NCBI GenBank assembly: GCA_023898385.1
Contig: CP060220.1
Location: forward strand, 1,178,001-1,242,000
DNA: 64,000 nucleotides
Source of the DNA: Pseudobdellovibrionaceae bacterium
Lineage (GTDB): Bacteria; Bdellovibrionota; Bdellovibrionia; Bdellovibrionales; UBA1609
Direction: 5' to 3'
In this document: positions 17,946-26,867 of the stretch, one piece after another
Position numbering within the stretch: position 1 is the stretch's first letter
Layout: every line of letters begins with the position of its first letter
Made by a program: the position numbers and the translations under genes
Notes under the pieces: generated by a model
What the model was told of the DNA's origin: nothing
The model's input: the letters and a program-made list of their open reading frames with translations, nothing else
The model's database searches: none

Positions 17946-19102
17946 GGTATCTCCTTTCGCGAAGACAAAGTATAAAACTGAGTGTGGTGGCGCTGCCAGT
18001 TGTCTAATTTTAAGTCTGACAACGTCTCTTCTCCGATCAATGAACGACAATCGCGGCAGACCAACACGGTTTGCGCGCCCAACTCCCAGGGCCCCAACTT
18101 GAGGTAGGGCAAAGTGACTTTCCTGGCTGATTTCTGACCGTCTAGTGTACTCACCTCAACCACCGCGGCATCCTCAGGAATAGTTAGACGATTTTCAATG
18201 ACGATATCTTCATCCACTAACGTGTAGGCTTCTTTCGGGGATAAAACAAAAAACCGTGGACGCCCCTGCTCTTTCAATTGCACCGGCACATAGTGATAAC
18301 GACGATCCAATGAGGGCACATGATAAATGGTCTTTGCCTCATCAGATACAATGGGCTTGCTGTAGAGGCGAGCTAAAAGGTTGTTCCAATGTCCCGAGCC
18401 TTCGGGCTTGCCGCTTGTGAGTGAACCTATGAGGCTTGTCGCTTCATAGGGGCGACCGTCGTCAACAAGTTCATGAAAGAGTTCTTTAGCTGAAGATTCA
18501 TACTCGGAGTTCTGCACCAGCGAGTAATAGAGCCAATCACGACCCCGGTCCAACTCACCTAGATCTCGCAAACTTTTTGCGTACCAATACATCACATCAA
18601 ATCCTGAGCCCCCCAAAGAAAAATAGGCTTCAAAGTGCGGCTGTGCCTTTTCAGATTTTTCAGTTTGCACATAATTAATGGCAAGATTTGCTAGAGCCGT
18701 ACGGTCCATGGGATTTTGCTCAACCAATTGAGTAAATATTTTCACTGCGCAGTCGTGCTTTTTTAAAGAATTACAAATGGCCCCGCGTTCAAGTCGATTC
18801 TCTCTGGTTTCTTGCCCTAAAAGCATTCGCCCTTGTAAGTAGGTCACTTCAAAGGCATGTGGTCCCCACAACACCAACTGCACGGCCAACACCACCAACA
18901 CGAAAACAAGTCCCACTATCGCTGACCAACGGCCCACCCGCGCAAGAATCTCCATGGCGGAGTACAGTGACTGCACTTCACTCTCCATCCAACCACAAGA
19001 AAGGCACACCACAGACCCATAAGGGTTTTCATTAGAAAGTGATTTTTTGCCACATACCGGACACTGTCGCTCTAACATTTCAAAGCACCTATGCTGAGAC
19101 AA
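17942..19102 (-). CDS. Membrane protein with zinc ribbon, TPR repeats and retropepsin-like C-terminus
   Basis: A 386-aa protein: an N-terminal zinc ribbon (CPVCGKKS...CLSCGW), a transmembrane helix (~58-80), TPR-like helical repeats (~95-240; for example ALANLAINYVQTEKSEKAQP) and a C-terminal beta-rich region whose pattern (VEVSTLDGQKSARKVTLPYL then LKLGPWELGAQTV and SLIGEETLSDL) resembles the second half of a clan AA retropepsin-like domain. The catalytic D-T/S-G is absent at the expected place, so it is probably a degenerate, non-catalytic version. The retropepsin reading is an inference; the ribbon, helix and repeats are clearer. Coupled to the CHI-like gene by an ATGA overlap. Confidence 0.65.
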   Translation of the reverse strand: MSQHRCFEMLERQCPVCGKKSLSNENPYGSVVCLSCGWMESEVQSLYSAMEILARVGRWSAIVGLVFVLVVLAVQLVLWGPHAFEVTYLQGRMLLGQETRENRLERGAICNSLKKHDCAVKIFTQLVEQNPMDRTALANLAINYVQTEKSEKAQPHFEAYFSLGGSGFDVMYWYAKSLRDLGELDRGRDWLYYSLVQNSEYESSAKELFHELVDDGRPYEATSLIGSLTSGKPEGSGHWNNLLARLYSKPIVSDEAKTIYHVPSLDRRYHYVPVQLKEQGRPRFFVLSPKEAYTLVDEDIVIENRLTIPEDAAVVEVSTLDGQKSARKVTLPYLKLGPWELGAQTVLVCRDCRSLIGEETLSDLKLDNWQRHHTQFYTLSSRKEIP

Positions 19103-19167
19103 AAGTCTTGTGATCTATTTTTGCATAGATTATTTGCAGAATACAGAAAATGGTGAAGGAGCCAGTG

Positions 19168-19380
19168 ATGCAAAATGCCACCAAGCCCAATGCAAATCGT
19201 GTGGATAAATTGAGCAAACAACATCGTGTGTTTATTGAACGGCAGAATAACTGCGCTCTATGCAGCACTCAGCTTGAGATTTCAGTGGTCACCTACCTTG
19301 AAGATTACACTTTAAGAGAAGAGGCCAAGTGCCCTCACTGCAACCTAATCACCCGCGTCAAAGATCATAAAATGCATTAA
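19168..19380 (+). CDS. Small zinc-ribbon protein
   Basis: A 70-aa basic protein with CALC at the start and CPHC near the end, a four-cysteine zinc-binding pair (CxxC-x~32-CxxC). The ATG at 19168 is chosen because AAGGAG lies eight bases upstream; an ATG at 19150 would place that site inside the coding region. No known function; similar small ribbons bind nucleic acid or proteins. It is a single-gene unit ending at a strong hairpin. Confidence 0.7.
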   Translation: MQNATKPNANRVDKLSKQHRVFIERQNNCALCSTQLEISVVTYLEDYTLREEAKCPHCNLITRVKDHKMH

Positions 19381-19389
19381 TTCCGTCAC

Positions 19390-19416
19390 CATTTTGGCGG
19401 TCAAGCCGCCAAAATG
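19390..19416. terminator. Bidirectional hairpin between convergent genes
   Basis: A perfect 11-bp stem, CATTTTGGCGG (19390-19400) and CCGCCAAAATG (19406-19416), with a five-base loop sits between the small zinc-ribbon gene and the convergent protease gene. The stem is GC-rich near the loop; the T and A residues lie in the stem base, so it may terminate either transcript. Confidence 0.65.
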
Positions 19417-19427
19417 CCAACGCCTCT

Positions 19428-20090
19428 TCACGTACAAATGGGTCGCAATATGGTCTTCATGTGCCGGGGATACAGTTTAGGCTGTGGATGATCTGTGTTT
19501 TTCATCAAACTGTCATTTTCATAGCTCGCCTCTTCTTCGGGTGAAGCCGCCCCAATAGCTGATTGGTATTCATCCTTAAGCCCTAACAGATGTGAAAACT
19601 CGTGCGTGATCAAAACGGCTCGTTCAACAAAATCAAAATCCCGGTTCACACCCCAATACACACTCTTCATGTGATATCCGGTGTTACGCCGAATGTAGAC
19701 CACAAAGCTGTCTTTTTTCGGGGTGTTGTATGAATTTCTGGACGAGCCATCGAAATAAGCATGGTCAAAGGTGATCTGAAGATCAAAGCCGTAAGGAGCA
19801 TAGTAATCTTGAATCCACTGGCGGGTTTGCTCCATAATGCCTCGAGCTTCTTCAAGCTCTTCAGCAGAAAAATAATGGGAATATCGAAGTTGCACAGTGG
19901 CTCGGATCACCCATATCCCGTCTTGCCGACCCAACTCATAGGCCTCGCCACTTTCGCCCGATCGGGTAAACGGGATATTGGGATCCGTAGGGCATACCGC
20001 CTGGGCCTCACCGTAGAAAAGAGCCAAATTTAAGAGAACAATTGAAACCACAGCTCGCATAGAGCCCAAAAAAGCCTTAGACGCCCCCAT
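19428..20090 (-). CDS. Secreted metzincin-type zinc metalloprotease
   Basis: A 220-aa exported protein (signal peptide ~10-31, ending AQA). The zinc site is HEFSHLLGLKD: His163, Glu164 (base), His167 and Asp173 as third ligand, with a Met-turn at SLMKN (Met196). HExxHxxGxxD with Asp is the snapalysin-like variant of the metzincins. All catalytic residues are present, so an active protease is likely; natural substrates are unknown. Two cysteines (33 and near the C-terminus) could form a disulfide. Monocistronic. Confidence 0.85.
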   Translation of the reverse strand: MGASKAFLGSMRAVVSIVLLNLALFYGEAQAVCPTDPNIPFTRSGESGEAYELGRQDGIWVIRATVQLRYSHYFSAEELEEARGIMEQTRQWIQDYYAPYGFDLQITFDHAYFDGSSRNSYNTPKKDSFVVYIRRNTGYHMKSVYWGVNRDFDFVERAVLITHEFSHLLGLKDEYQSAIGAASPEEEASYENDSLMKNTDHPQPKLYPRHMKTILRPICT

Positions 20091-20178
20091 AATCCCCCCC
20101 AGATTCTGTAACGTGTTGATTGTTCTACAAACTTAAAGGGGCAATAAAAGTGTGTAAACCCCGTTGTTCATTGAAAAT

Positions 20179-20200
20179 GAAAAAAGGCGCCAGGGGCGCC
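20179..20200 (-). terminator. Intrinsic terminator of the VWA lipoprotein gene
   Basis: On the minus strand GGCGCC-CCT-GGCGCC is followed immediately by TTTTTT, a textbook rho-independent terminator about 40 bases past the stop of the gene ending at 20243. Confidence 0.88.
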
Positions 20201-20242
20201 GTTTAGAGAAAAATTGCAAAAATGTAATTAAGCAATTTGATG

Positions 20243-22297
20243 TTATCGTTGATATTTTACAGCCACACTGTCGCCAGGCTGCAATGCCACACTGGAGTCA
20301 ATCACTATCGCATAAGGTTTTGATCGAACCACTGAAAACAATGTTTCGCTCAAGACTTTCTTATTGAGATAAACCATCAGGTGATGCTCTTCACTGGGCT
20401 TGTCAGACAGCAAAAACTTGAAGTTGTCATTCGTCAAATAGCTAATATGAAGATTTGTTCCCACTAGCTCCATGGGCGCCGGCAAGAGGAAGTTCATACC
20501 GTCGACAGTTGTTAAGTCCATGCCTCGCACATTAAATGAATTGTCCTGCGACCTCACACGAACGGTATTTAACACAGCCTCACCTGGCCATGACACTGAA
20601 AAATTATCCGAAGCAAAGCTTGAGTACGAAACGGACACTGAGAAATCTTCCGCCCCCGGTACAATCTGCGGACAATCCAGCAACTTAATGGCGTCAGTGA
20701 ATACATCATAACAAACACCTTCGGCAACCAAGGCATTGTTGAAATAAACACCTTTAATTTGGTGGAGGTCAGGCAAGGGGATAATCAATCCCTGCATCGC
20801 CTGAGGATCCGTGGCATACTTCACCCGCACTTCACTATCTGGTAGATAGGCCACCACAGAGTGGTCCACGATGACCTTATTGTCACCAGGGATAAACGTG
20901 TATACCGAAGAATCCAGCTGTGTGCTGCCAAGCCACACACTTACGTCTTCTGCTTGTAAGGCGGCCACTGTGTCTAAGCGAACCTCGAGTTTAGATGGAA
21001 TACCCACCACTTGGAAACGCCATGGGCCACCCATCCAGTCGCTCACGCAAGAGGATAAACCATAAACCACTTCCGCCATACCGCCGCCTGAAACAGCAGC
21101 ACACGCCCCTTGATCTACCGAATTCACCGTCACATTGATCGGTACGTGGGTGGCTGATATTTGATTTAATTGAGAGGCCTTTACAAAATTAACAATTACT
21201 TTTTTGCCCACGGAATCGATTTTGCCTAAACCTGACTCCGTCAAAGACACACTAGTGAGGGATGTAGACAAGTTATAGTCTGTGCCTTCAACTAACTCGG
21301 GACCATTTTCAATCATCACCCTTACACTTTGGGCCACCACTGGCTCTGTTGCCAAGTCTAAAGCTCCAAGCAGACTTACTTTTAACTTAATGTCATTGGC
21401 GAATTCAGCTAAATTTGAGGCCAAACTGTTTGAGAAGGCATAGGTTTTGCCGTTAGTCGCCTCAGAAATATCTCTCAACACGTTACCCGTTGGCAAATGC
21501 ACCACCGAAAAGGTCATGATACCAGATGCGTTTAATTGATTGATGTACGTGGTTTTTGTGGTGTTATTAATGTCAGTACTTCCTGCATCGCCCACATTGC
21601 GTTCATCTTCATCGGTTATGGCAAACAAGAATTTTAAAGAATCCTGTCTGAAACAACTGGGTGTATGATCCGCATAAGTCTTAATCCCAAAGTAGATGGG
21701 ACTTTCACCGTTGACGTTGGTCGGAATACCATCAATGAAGGTTTGAGCTTCAGCAACTACGGCATCACGAGCTGCCACATCAAGCTGTTTGTTTAAATCA
21801 TAGCAGCCACTAAAGAACGGCTCTTCAGCCACCCGACCGTAAACCACCATCACCCGCAGGTTTAACTGGTCAGTTAAAGTGCTGATAAATGTACTTAACT
21901 GCGTTTTTAATTCTTGAATTTCATCCGACATGGAGCCGGAGCTATCAACAGAAATGACTATATCTACATCGGTATATCCCATCAGGGCATTTTCACCTGT
22001 GGACTCAGTGGATATAGCATTGGTGACAATCGTCGTATCCAGTATGGTAGAAGATGAAACCAATACGGATTTTTCAGCCGTATCTCGCATGACCGTGGCG
22101 GCTTGATCGCTCGCCATGACTCCACGAGACAGAGACTTGCCCTGAACAGAAAACTCTTCGATTCTGTCATTAAACCCCAAACCACCATATTCAGATGGCT
22201 TTTCGTATTCTTGAAACGAAACATCACTACAATTATTAAACATGAGTCCCGTTGCGGCGACCGCTAACAACAGTGTCAATACATGCGTTTTGGACAT
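20243..22297 (-). CDS. Lipoprotein with von Willebrand factor A domain
   Basis: A 684-aa exported protein. The start at 22297 is chosen because GGGGGGAG precedes it and it gives a clean signal peptide; a frame 12 codons longer lacks this. Cys23 follows GLMFNN, a non-canonical lipobox, so lipidation is likely but not certain. A VWA domain (~95-290) carries an intact metal-ion-dependent adhesion site, SVDSSGSMSDE (DxSxS). The C-terminal half is a chain of beta-sandwich repeats with recurring LQPGDSVAVKY / LPDSEVRVKY-like ends. Probably a surface adhesion or scaffold protein. Monocistronic, ended by a strong terminator. Confidence 0.8.
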   Translation of the reverse strand: MSKTHVLTLLLAVAATGLMFNNCSDVSFQEYEKPSEYGGLGFNDRIEEFSVQGKSLSRGVMASDQAATVMRDTAEKSVLVSSSTILDTTIVTNAISTESTGENALMGYTDVDIVISVDSSGSMSDEIQELKTQLSTFISTLTDQLNLRVMVVYGRVAEEPFFSGCYDLNKQLDVAARDAVVAEAQTFIDGIPTNVNGESPIYFGIKTYADHTPSCFRQDSLKFLFAITDEDERNVGDAGSTDINNTTKTTYINQLNASGIMTFSVVHLPTGNVLRDISEATNGKTYAFSNSLASNLAEFANDIKLKVSLLGALDLATEPVVAQSVRVMIENGPELVEGTDYNLSTSLTSVSLTESGLGKIDSVGKKVIVNFVKASQLNQISATHVPINVTVNSVDQGACAAVSGGGMAEVVYGLSSCVSDWMGGPWRFQVVGIPSKLEVRLDTVAALQAEDVSVWLGSTQLDSSVYTFIPGDNKVIVDHSVVAYLPDSEVRVKYATDPQAMQGLIIPLPDLHQIKGVYFNNALVAEGVCYDVFTDAIKLLDCPQIVPGAEDFSVSVSYSSFASDNFSVSWPGEAVLNTVRVRSQDNSFNVRGMDLTTVDGMNFLLPAPMELVGTNLHISYLTNDNFKFLLSDKPSEEHHLMVYLNKKVLSETLFSVVRSKPYAIVIDSSVALQPGDSVAVKYQR

Positions 22298-22466
22298 ACG
22301 GCTCCCCCCGATATTCACATTTATATTGTGCAATCAATATGCCGGCTAATCACGTTATAGTTTCGTATAAAAGCCAGCCGCATGTCTAAGTATAAGACAT
22401 TGTTGATTCCCTAATCAGGATTATTTTTGACTTTGTCTCATTCTGAAACGCTAATTTTACTTAAAG

Positions 22467-23087
22467 CTATATTCTAATTTCATCAGAAATCATCAGCGTT
22501 ACTTTGCCTTTTTTAGCCAGCTCCGCCACTGGCAAAGCTTCACTCGAACCAGTCAGTATCTTTTGAATGATCTCTGTTTTTGCCTCTCCCCTTGCCAATA
22601 CCAAAACAGCGTTAGTTTTGATAAAATGACCTACCCCGTAGGTGAGCCCCCAGACTGGACCCTGCATATGAAGGTGGGCTTTTGTTTTTTCCGCCAAAGG
22701 CACACAACCATAGTTAAAGTTCAGCGGTATATGTGGCTCGTGAAAGGCAATGTGCCCGTTAAGGCCCACACCCAAAATAGCCACCTGGGAGGCCAAGGGC
22801 TCATCCCCGAGCGGATGAAATTGTTCTCCATACGAGGGCAGACTCTTTTGAAAAAATCGTTGAAACAGGCCCTTTTGAGAACCGGTAACAATGTCGTCCA
22901 CCTGCTGAAACCGGGCCTTATTTAAAAATTCTGGTCTATGCTCATCCCATTCAGCGTAGAGGGATGCCGGCGTGTCTCCCGCCGGGAGATGAACAAGTGG
23001 CGAATCAAAAGAGGCCATGTGGGCTTCAACCCATTCGTTAATTTGCTTTATCCAGTGTGATTCGTTTTTAGCCCTGAGCACGTCCAT
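22467..23087 (-). CDS. NagB-like glucosamine-6-phosphate deaminase homologue, short
   Basis: A 206-aa protein aligned with the NagB/6-phosphogluconolactonase fold: phosphate loop LPAGDTPAS, an acidic segment QQVDD, and GVGLNGHIAFHEP, matching the E. coli NagB stretch GVGNDGHIAFNEP. The position of E. coli Asp141 is Asn110 here, while the equivalents of His143 (His112) and Glu148 (Glu117) remain. It is ~60 residues shorter than E. coli NagB. It may convert a sugar phosphate with altered chemistry or be regulatory. Divergent from a PIG-L-type deacetylase gene, suggesting an amino-sugar role. Confidence 0.72.
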   Translation of the reverse strand: MDVLRAKNESHWIKQINEWVEAHMASFDSPLVHLPAGDTPASLYAEWDEHRPEFLNKARFQQVDDIVTGSQKGLFQRFFQKSLPSYGEQFHPLGDEPLASQVAILGVGLNGHIAFHEPHIPLNFNYGCVPLAEKTKAHLHMQGPVWGLTYGVGHFIKTNAVLVLARGEAKTEIIQKILTGSSEALPVAELAKKGKVTLMISDEIRI

Positions 23088-23188
23088 AAAATTATACTAG
23101 TCGAGCCCGCGACTCCATGTCGACTTCCCATGAACAATCAAGACCTGGCCTTGCTGAACCGCTCGGCCCGTGAAAAGATACCTTTAGG

Positions 23189-23869
23189 ATGGCCATTCAA
23201 CCCTACAATCTCATTGTCACAGCTCACCCCGATGACGAGGCTTTGTTTTTTTCTGGCCTGATTCTTCAAAACCGAACCCGACCCTGGACTGTGGTCTGTG
23301 TCACTGATGGCAATGCGGACGGACGTGGCAGTGAACGCACCGAAGAACTCAAATCGGCCTGTGAGCAATTGGGTGTGACGGATCTTCAACAGTGGCGTTT
23401 TCCTGACCTCTTTGAAAAACGCCTTTCAACTTCAGACCTCGAAGCCAAACTTGAAAGCCTTTCCCGCCCGGAAGCCGTTTACACCCACGGCATTCTCGGT
23501 GAATATGGCCATCCCCACCACCAAGATGTGAGCTATTCTGTTCATCAAACTTTTTCGAACATCACAACAGTACGGAGCCTCGCGTACAATATCTTTCCTG
23601 ATTTATCTATCGCACTGACTGAACACCAATTTCAGAAAAAATCAAAGATCATCACTGAAATTTACCAAAAAGAAACACTTCGGTTTTTAAACTTCATACC
23701 GATCTTGGCCGTAGAAGGCTTTTGCAATGTGAACCTTTCTGAGGTGACTCATATATACGATTTTTTCACTGGAAAATGTGAACTGAACCTGTCTTGTTTG
23801 GAAAAATACAACCATCTTGGCCCCTATTTGCAGCAACAAAAACAGATCTTAAATCGACGGCCGTTTTAA
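23189..23869 (+). CDS. PIG-L/LmbE-family N-acetylglucosamine-type deacetylase
   Basis: A 226-aa soluble protein with the zinc-binding AHPDDE at residues 12-17 and distal histidines in GHPHHQDV (108-111), the two signatures of LmbE/PIG-L deacetylases that remove acetyl groups from GlcNAc-containing substrates. The gene starts 101 bases from the divergent NagB-like gene; a deacetylase beside a deaminase-like protein suggests amino-sugar breakdown, which is inference. Later residues are less conserved. Confidence 0.85.
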   Translation: MAIQPYNLIVTAHPDDEALFFSGLILQNRTRPWTVVCVTDGNADGRGSERTEELKSACEQLGVTDLQQWRFPDLFEKRLSTSDLEAKLESLSRPEAVYTHGILGEYGHPHHQDVSYSVHQTFSNITTVRSLAYNIFPDLSIALTEHQFQKKSKIITEIYQKETLRFLNFIPILAVEGFCNVNLSEVTHIYDFFTGKCELNLSCLEKYNHLGPYLQQQKQILNRRPF

Positions 23870-23990
23870 CCTAGATTTTCCACTCACTAAATAAACTAGA
23901 AGAAAATAGCTCTTTATTCATACAAAATAGTCAACCCGCAAATCAACTTGTGATCGTGGTGCCGTGGAGATGCAGTAGGCACTTGTTCTT

Positions 23991-24014
23991 TTAAGCCTCT
24001 CTCGTAAGGCTTAA
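23991..24014. other. Hairpin in the gap before the 24160 lipoprotein gene
   Basis: TTAAGCCT (23991-23998) and AGGCTTAA (24007-24014) form a perfect 8-bp stem with an eight-base loop in the ~290-base gap 23870-24159. There is no T-run, so it is more likely an mRNA structure or protein site than an intrinsic terminator. I see nothing else in this gap apart from the downstream ribosome site. Confidence 0.35.
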
Positions 24015-24159
24015 ATGTTGATGCCGTAGCAAAATGAGATTTCTCATAAAAAGTTGCGCCTCATCTTGAGACAACTACCTGTTTTTTCTAAATAAAATTC
24101 ACCCCTCTGAGATAAAATAATAAGAGTTGTAGTGGTCCGTTTTTTAAGGGGGTTAACTG

Positions 24160-25677
24160 ATGTTTGACGCAAAAAACACACAACAGCATTTATTCGTTTT
24201 AATACTGGCGGCCTTTTTGTTTGTGGGCTGCAAGCCTAAGCCGGCCAATGAAGACTATTTTGCCAGTGAAAGCCAAATCACAATCAGCGGACGTGCTGCA
24301 CTTGGCCCCATTCAAAATGGATATGTCAACGTGTATCTTCTTAATGCGGATGGCAGCCGAGATCTAAAAATTGGAAATGGTCGAACCTACAGCGATGGTT
24401 CTTTTTCTGTAGAACTGTCGTACCCTCAAGGCGTGAGTCGCCACACCTCACCCGTGGAATTGGCTGTCTATGGCGGAAGCTATCGTGATGAAAACTCCAA
24501 TCTTATGCGAGGCATGGGGGCCAACGAAGAAATTCGAAGCTGGCTTCCGGGAGTTGGCGACTATCACCGAAATGACCTAGGCGTGACGATCATCACCGAA
24601 ATGGCCGCACAAAGTGCTGCCGCTAAACTATCCATTGAAGGAGCCTCCAGCTCTGCCAATTTGCGTGACAATATACAAGGGGCCAATGCTCTTTTTAGTG
24701 CAGCCTTTGATGTGGATATTTCAAGAGCGCCAGGCAACATTTTCAGTGGTGGATTTGATGCGTCTACTGATGCCGGAAAAATGGCCAGTGCTCTTGCAGG
24801 ACTTGCCGTGGCAGCAGCCGACCTAGATATGGACCATGCCAGTTTGGCGTCTATCTATGCTTCTGACTCGTTAGATGGATCTTTTAATGGACAGGTCTTT
24901 GATGAAATCATTGTGGTGGCAGCTTCAGGCGTTGATGTGAGTTTTGCCGATAGCCAGCACTCACCCATGGATATTGTGGACCATAGCATTCGCAAATTCT
25001 GGAATAAACCTCACGCGCCCATAAATGCCAGCTACTCTGACTTTTCTTATTCGTTTAATCCAGCGCCGACAGGTGGCAGCCTCTATCAGGTGGATGATAG
25101 CACCTCTGCTTTTAGCGATTGGAAAACTGATTTTTCACAACAAAGTATAGGAATCGACCTTGATGCAGCCTACAGTGGTGGCTCAACCGATGATCTGGGA
25201 ATTTTCTACGACGCAAATGATAGTGGCGCCGTGGCCCCTACTTACCCCAATGGCTGCGATCCTTCCAACTTTGACCTAAGCACATGCCAAAGCAGCATTG
25301 ATAATATCGGTGGCGCCAGTGGCGGCGGCGGCAGCCCCGCACTCTTGTATGTTACGGGCGGTGGCTTTGCTGACTTCGGCACCGTCAACATTGGCAGTCT
25401 CGGGCTCACCCAAGTGACCATTACTAATGTGGGTGGAGAAACAGCAACGGGTATTATGGCTTCGGCGTTGGCCACCCCATTTAGTTTTAACGGAGGCAGC
25501 TATCCCGGAAACATGGGAACTTGCACATCAAATTTAGCTGCTGGCGCAAGCTGCACCATTGACCTCACATTTAATCCCATTTTGGCAGGATCAGCCACTG
25601 ACTTTATTCATGTGGACTACAATGACGGATCAGTGATTTCGGTATTAACGATTGATGTGGTGGGTGTGGGTCAATAA
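24160..25677 (+). CDS. Lipoprotein with carboxypeptidase-regulatory-like and ASH/choice-of-anchor D domains
   Basis: A 505-aa lipoprotein: signal peptide with lipobox FVGC (Cys24), then a beta-sandwich resembling carboxypeptidase-regulatory domains (SGRAALGPIQNGYVNVYLL; GRTYSDGSFSVEL), an alpha-helical middle part, a Gly/Ser linker (GGASGGGGSP) and a C-terminal choice-of-anchor/ASH-type domain (ADFGTVNIGSLGLTQVTITN; ASCTIDLTFNP). AAGGGGG precedes the ATG. The combination is typical of large extracytoplasmic surface lipoproteins of predatory or myxobacterium-like lineages; the specific role is unknown. Confidence 0.75.
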   Translation: MFDAKNTQQHLFVLILAAFLFVGCKPKPANEDYFASESQITISGRAALGPIQNGYVNVYLLNADGSRDLKIGNGRTYSDGSFSVELSYPQGVSRHTSPVELAVYGGSYRDENSNLMRGMGANEEIRSWLPGVGDYHRNDLGVTIITEMAAQSAAAKLSIEGASSSANLRDNIQGANALFSAAFDVDISRAPGNIFSGGFDASTDAGKMASALAGLAVAAADLDMDHASLASIYASDSLDGSFNGQVFDEIIVVAASGVDVSFADSQHSPMDIVDHSIRKFWNKPHAPINASYSDFSYSFNPAPTGGSLYQVDDSTSAFSDWKTDFSQQSIGIDLDAAYSGGSTDDLGIFYDANDSGAVAPTYPNGCDPSNFDLSTCQSSIDNIGGASGGGGSPALLYVTGGGFADFGTVNIGSLGLTQVTITNVGGETATGIMASALATPFSFNGGSYPGNMGTCTSNLAAGASCTIDLTFNPILAGSATDFIHVDYNDGSVISVLTIDVVGVGQ

Positions 25678-25703
25678 ACTCTCACTTTGAATAATTTTTA
25701 TTT

Positions 25704-26867
25704 TTATTTTTTAAAAAAATACGGGTGCCCGACAACTAACAGGGCACCTATCACATGGACCGCCGGCCCCAAAAGAAGGGCCGTGGTTAAGGAGAAGTTC
25801 TCTGTAAGAACTCCCGCCACAAAATGCATGGCCACAATAAACAAAGCACTCAATGACATACAGTAGGCCAAAGCCGCCACAGCTTTTTTGTGGAAAATCT
25901 CTGACACAAAATCCATGGCAATGCCAAAGATGGGCGCCATACCAAGGGCACTTAAACTCAAAAACCACGGCGAGTAAAAGAGGCCCGCGAGCATGGATGC
26001 ACTTGAAATCAAAAAACCACCGGCCATAATCTTGGTGTTACTCAAATGCCTAAAATGCACAAAAGTAAACAGCAATCGCCCCGCAAGGAGAAACGCAAAG
26101 AAAGCGGCCAAATAAAAGGGCGCGTTCACAGCTGACACCTCATGCACCCGCCGCACAAACAACACAAGCCTTGAGGATATCAATAGCTCACCCACCATGT
26201 AGGCGGAAAACATAAGCGCCACGTACAAAAAATGCCGCCGCTGATCTGGATCATCGGTGGACGCAGCACTTTTCGATGGCGCGTGAGGAAGAGTCTTTAG
26301 CGGAACCGTGTAGACCAAAGCCAATAGTCCCACACCAGCAAATACAAAAAAACTAAAACGCCACCCCATACCCCACTTCACCATAGGGCCCACCACCAAG
26401 GGTGCTATCACAGATGAAAACGCATACATACTATGAAGACCTGAAAACAGTCGCCTGCGATGTTCTGGCTTTGCACCCTCTTGAATCGCAACATTCTGGG
26501 CCACATTAACCACGCCCAAACCAAAACCAAAGACGGCACAAAACAACAAGAAACTCGCAAAATTAAATGCCATGCCGATTGCAGCAAAACCTCCGGCTAA
26601 AAGCAATAGTCCGCCTCTTAACGTCCAGAGCGTGCCCATTTTAAAAATAAAATGCTGAGTCAAGTGGCTGCCGAGAAAAGAAACCAGAGAAGGAACGGCA
26701 AAAAACAGTGAAGCCTTCGTGTCAGACAACTGTAGGTCCTCAATGAGGTCGGGGAAAAAGGGGCCCCTGGCATTGTCCATCATACCTAAAGCAAAAAGGC
26801 ATAAATAACCGGCAGAAATATACGGCCAATAGGTTTTTGATTCTAACTTTGACACTGAGGACACCAA
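25704..26867 (-). CDS. MFS transporter, 12-helix
   Basis: A 387-aa integral membrane protein with about twelve hydrophobic helices and MFS features such as GLHSMYAFSSVIAPLVVGP in the fourth/fifth helices, similar to FucP/YbjJ-type single-component transporters. Substrate not predictable. The frame begins at a TTG at 26867 inside the end of mutM (25-base overlap), with in-frame GTGs shortly after; no strong ribosome site distinguishes them, so the exact start is uncertain. It follows mutM closely and is probably cotranscribed with it. Confidence 0.82.
   Translation of the reverse strand: MVSSVSKLESKTYWPYISAGYLCLFALGMMDNARGPFFPDLIEDLQLSDTKASLFFAVPSLVSFLGSHLTQHFIFKMGTLWTLRGGLLLLAGGFAAIGMAFNFASFLLFCAVFGFGLGVVNVAQNVAIQEGAKPEHRRRLFSGLHSMYAFSSVIAPLVVGPMVKWGMGWRFSFFVFAGVGLLALVYTVPLKTLPHAPSKSAASTDDPDQRRHFLYVALMFSAYMVGELLISSRLVLFVRRVHEVSAVNAPFYLAAFFAFLLAGRLLFTFVHFRHLSNTKIMAGGFLISSASMLAGLFYSPWFLSLSALGMAPIFGIAMDFVSEIFHKKAVAALAYCMSLSALFIVAMHFVAGVLTENFSLTTALLLGPAVHVIGALLVVGHPYFFKK

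Noticed and set aside
17946..18050. Longer N-terminus of the chalcone-isomerase-like protein
   Set aside because: It would bury the strong AAGGAGAT site and overlap the TPR gene; the shorter start gives a clean signal peptide.
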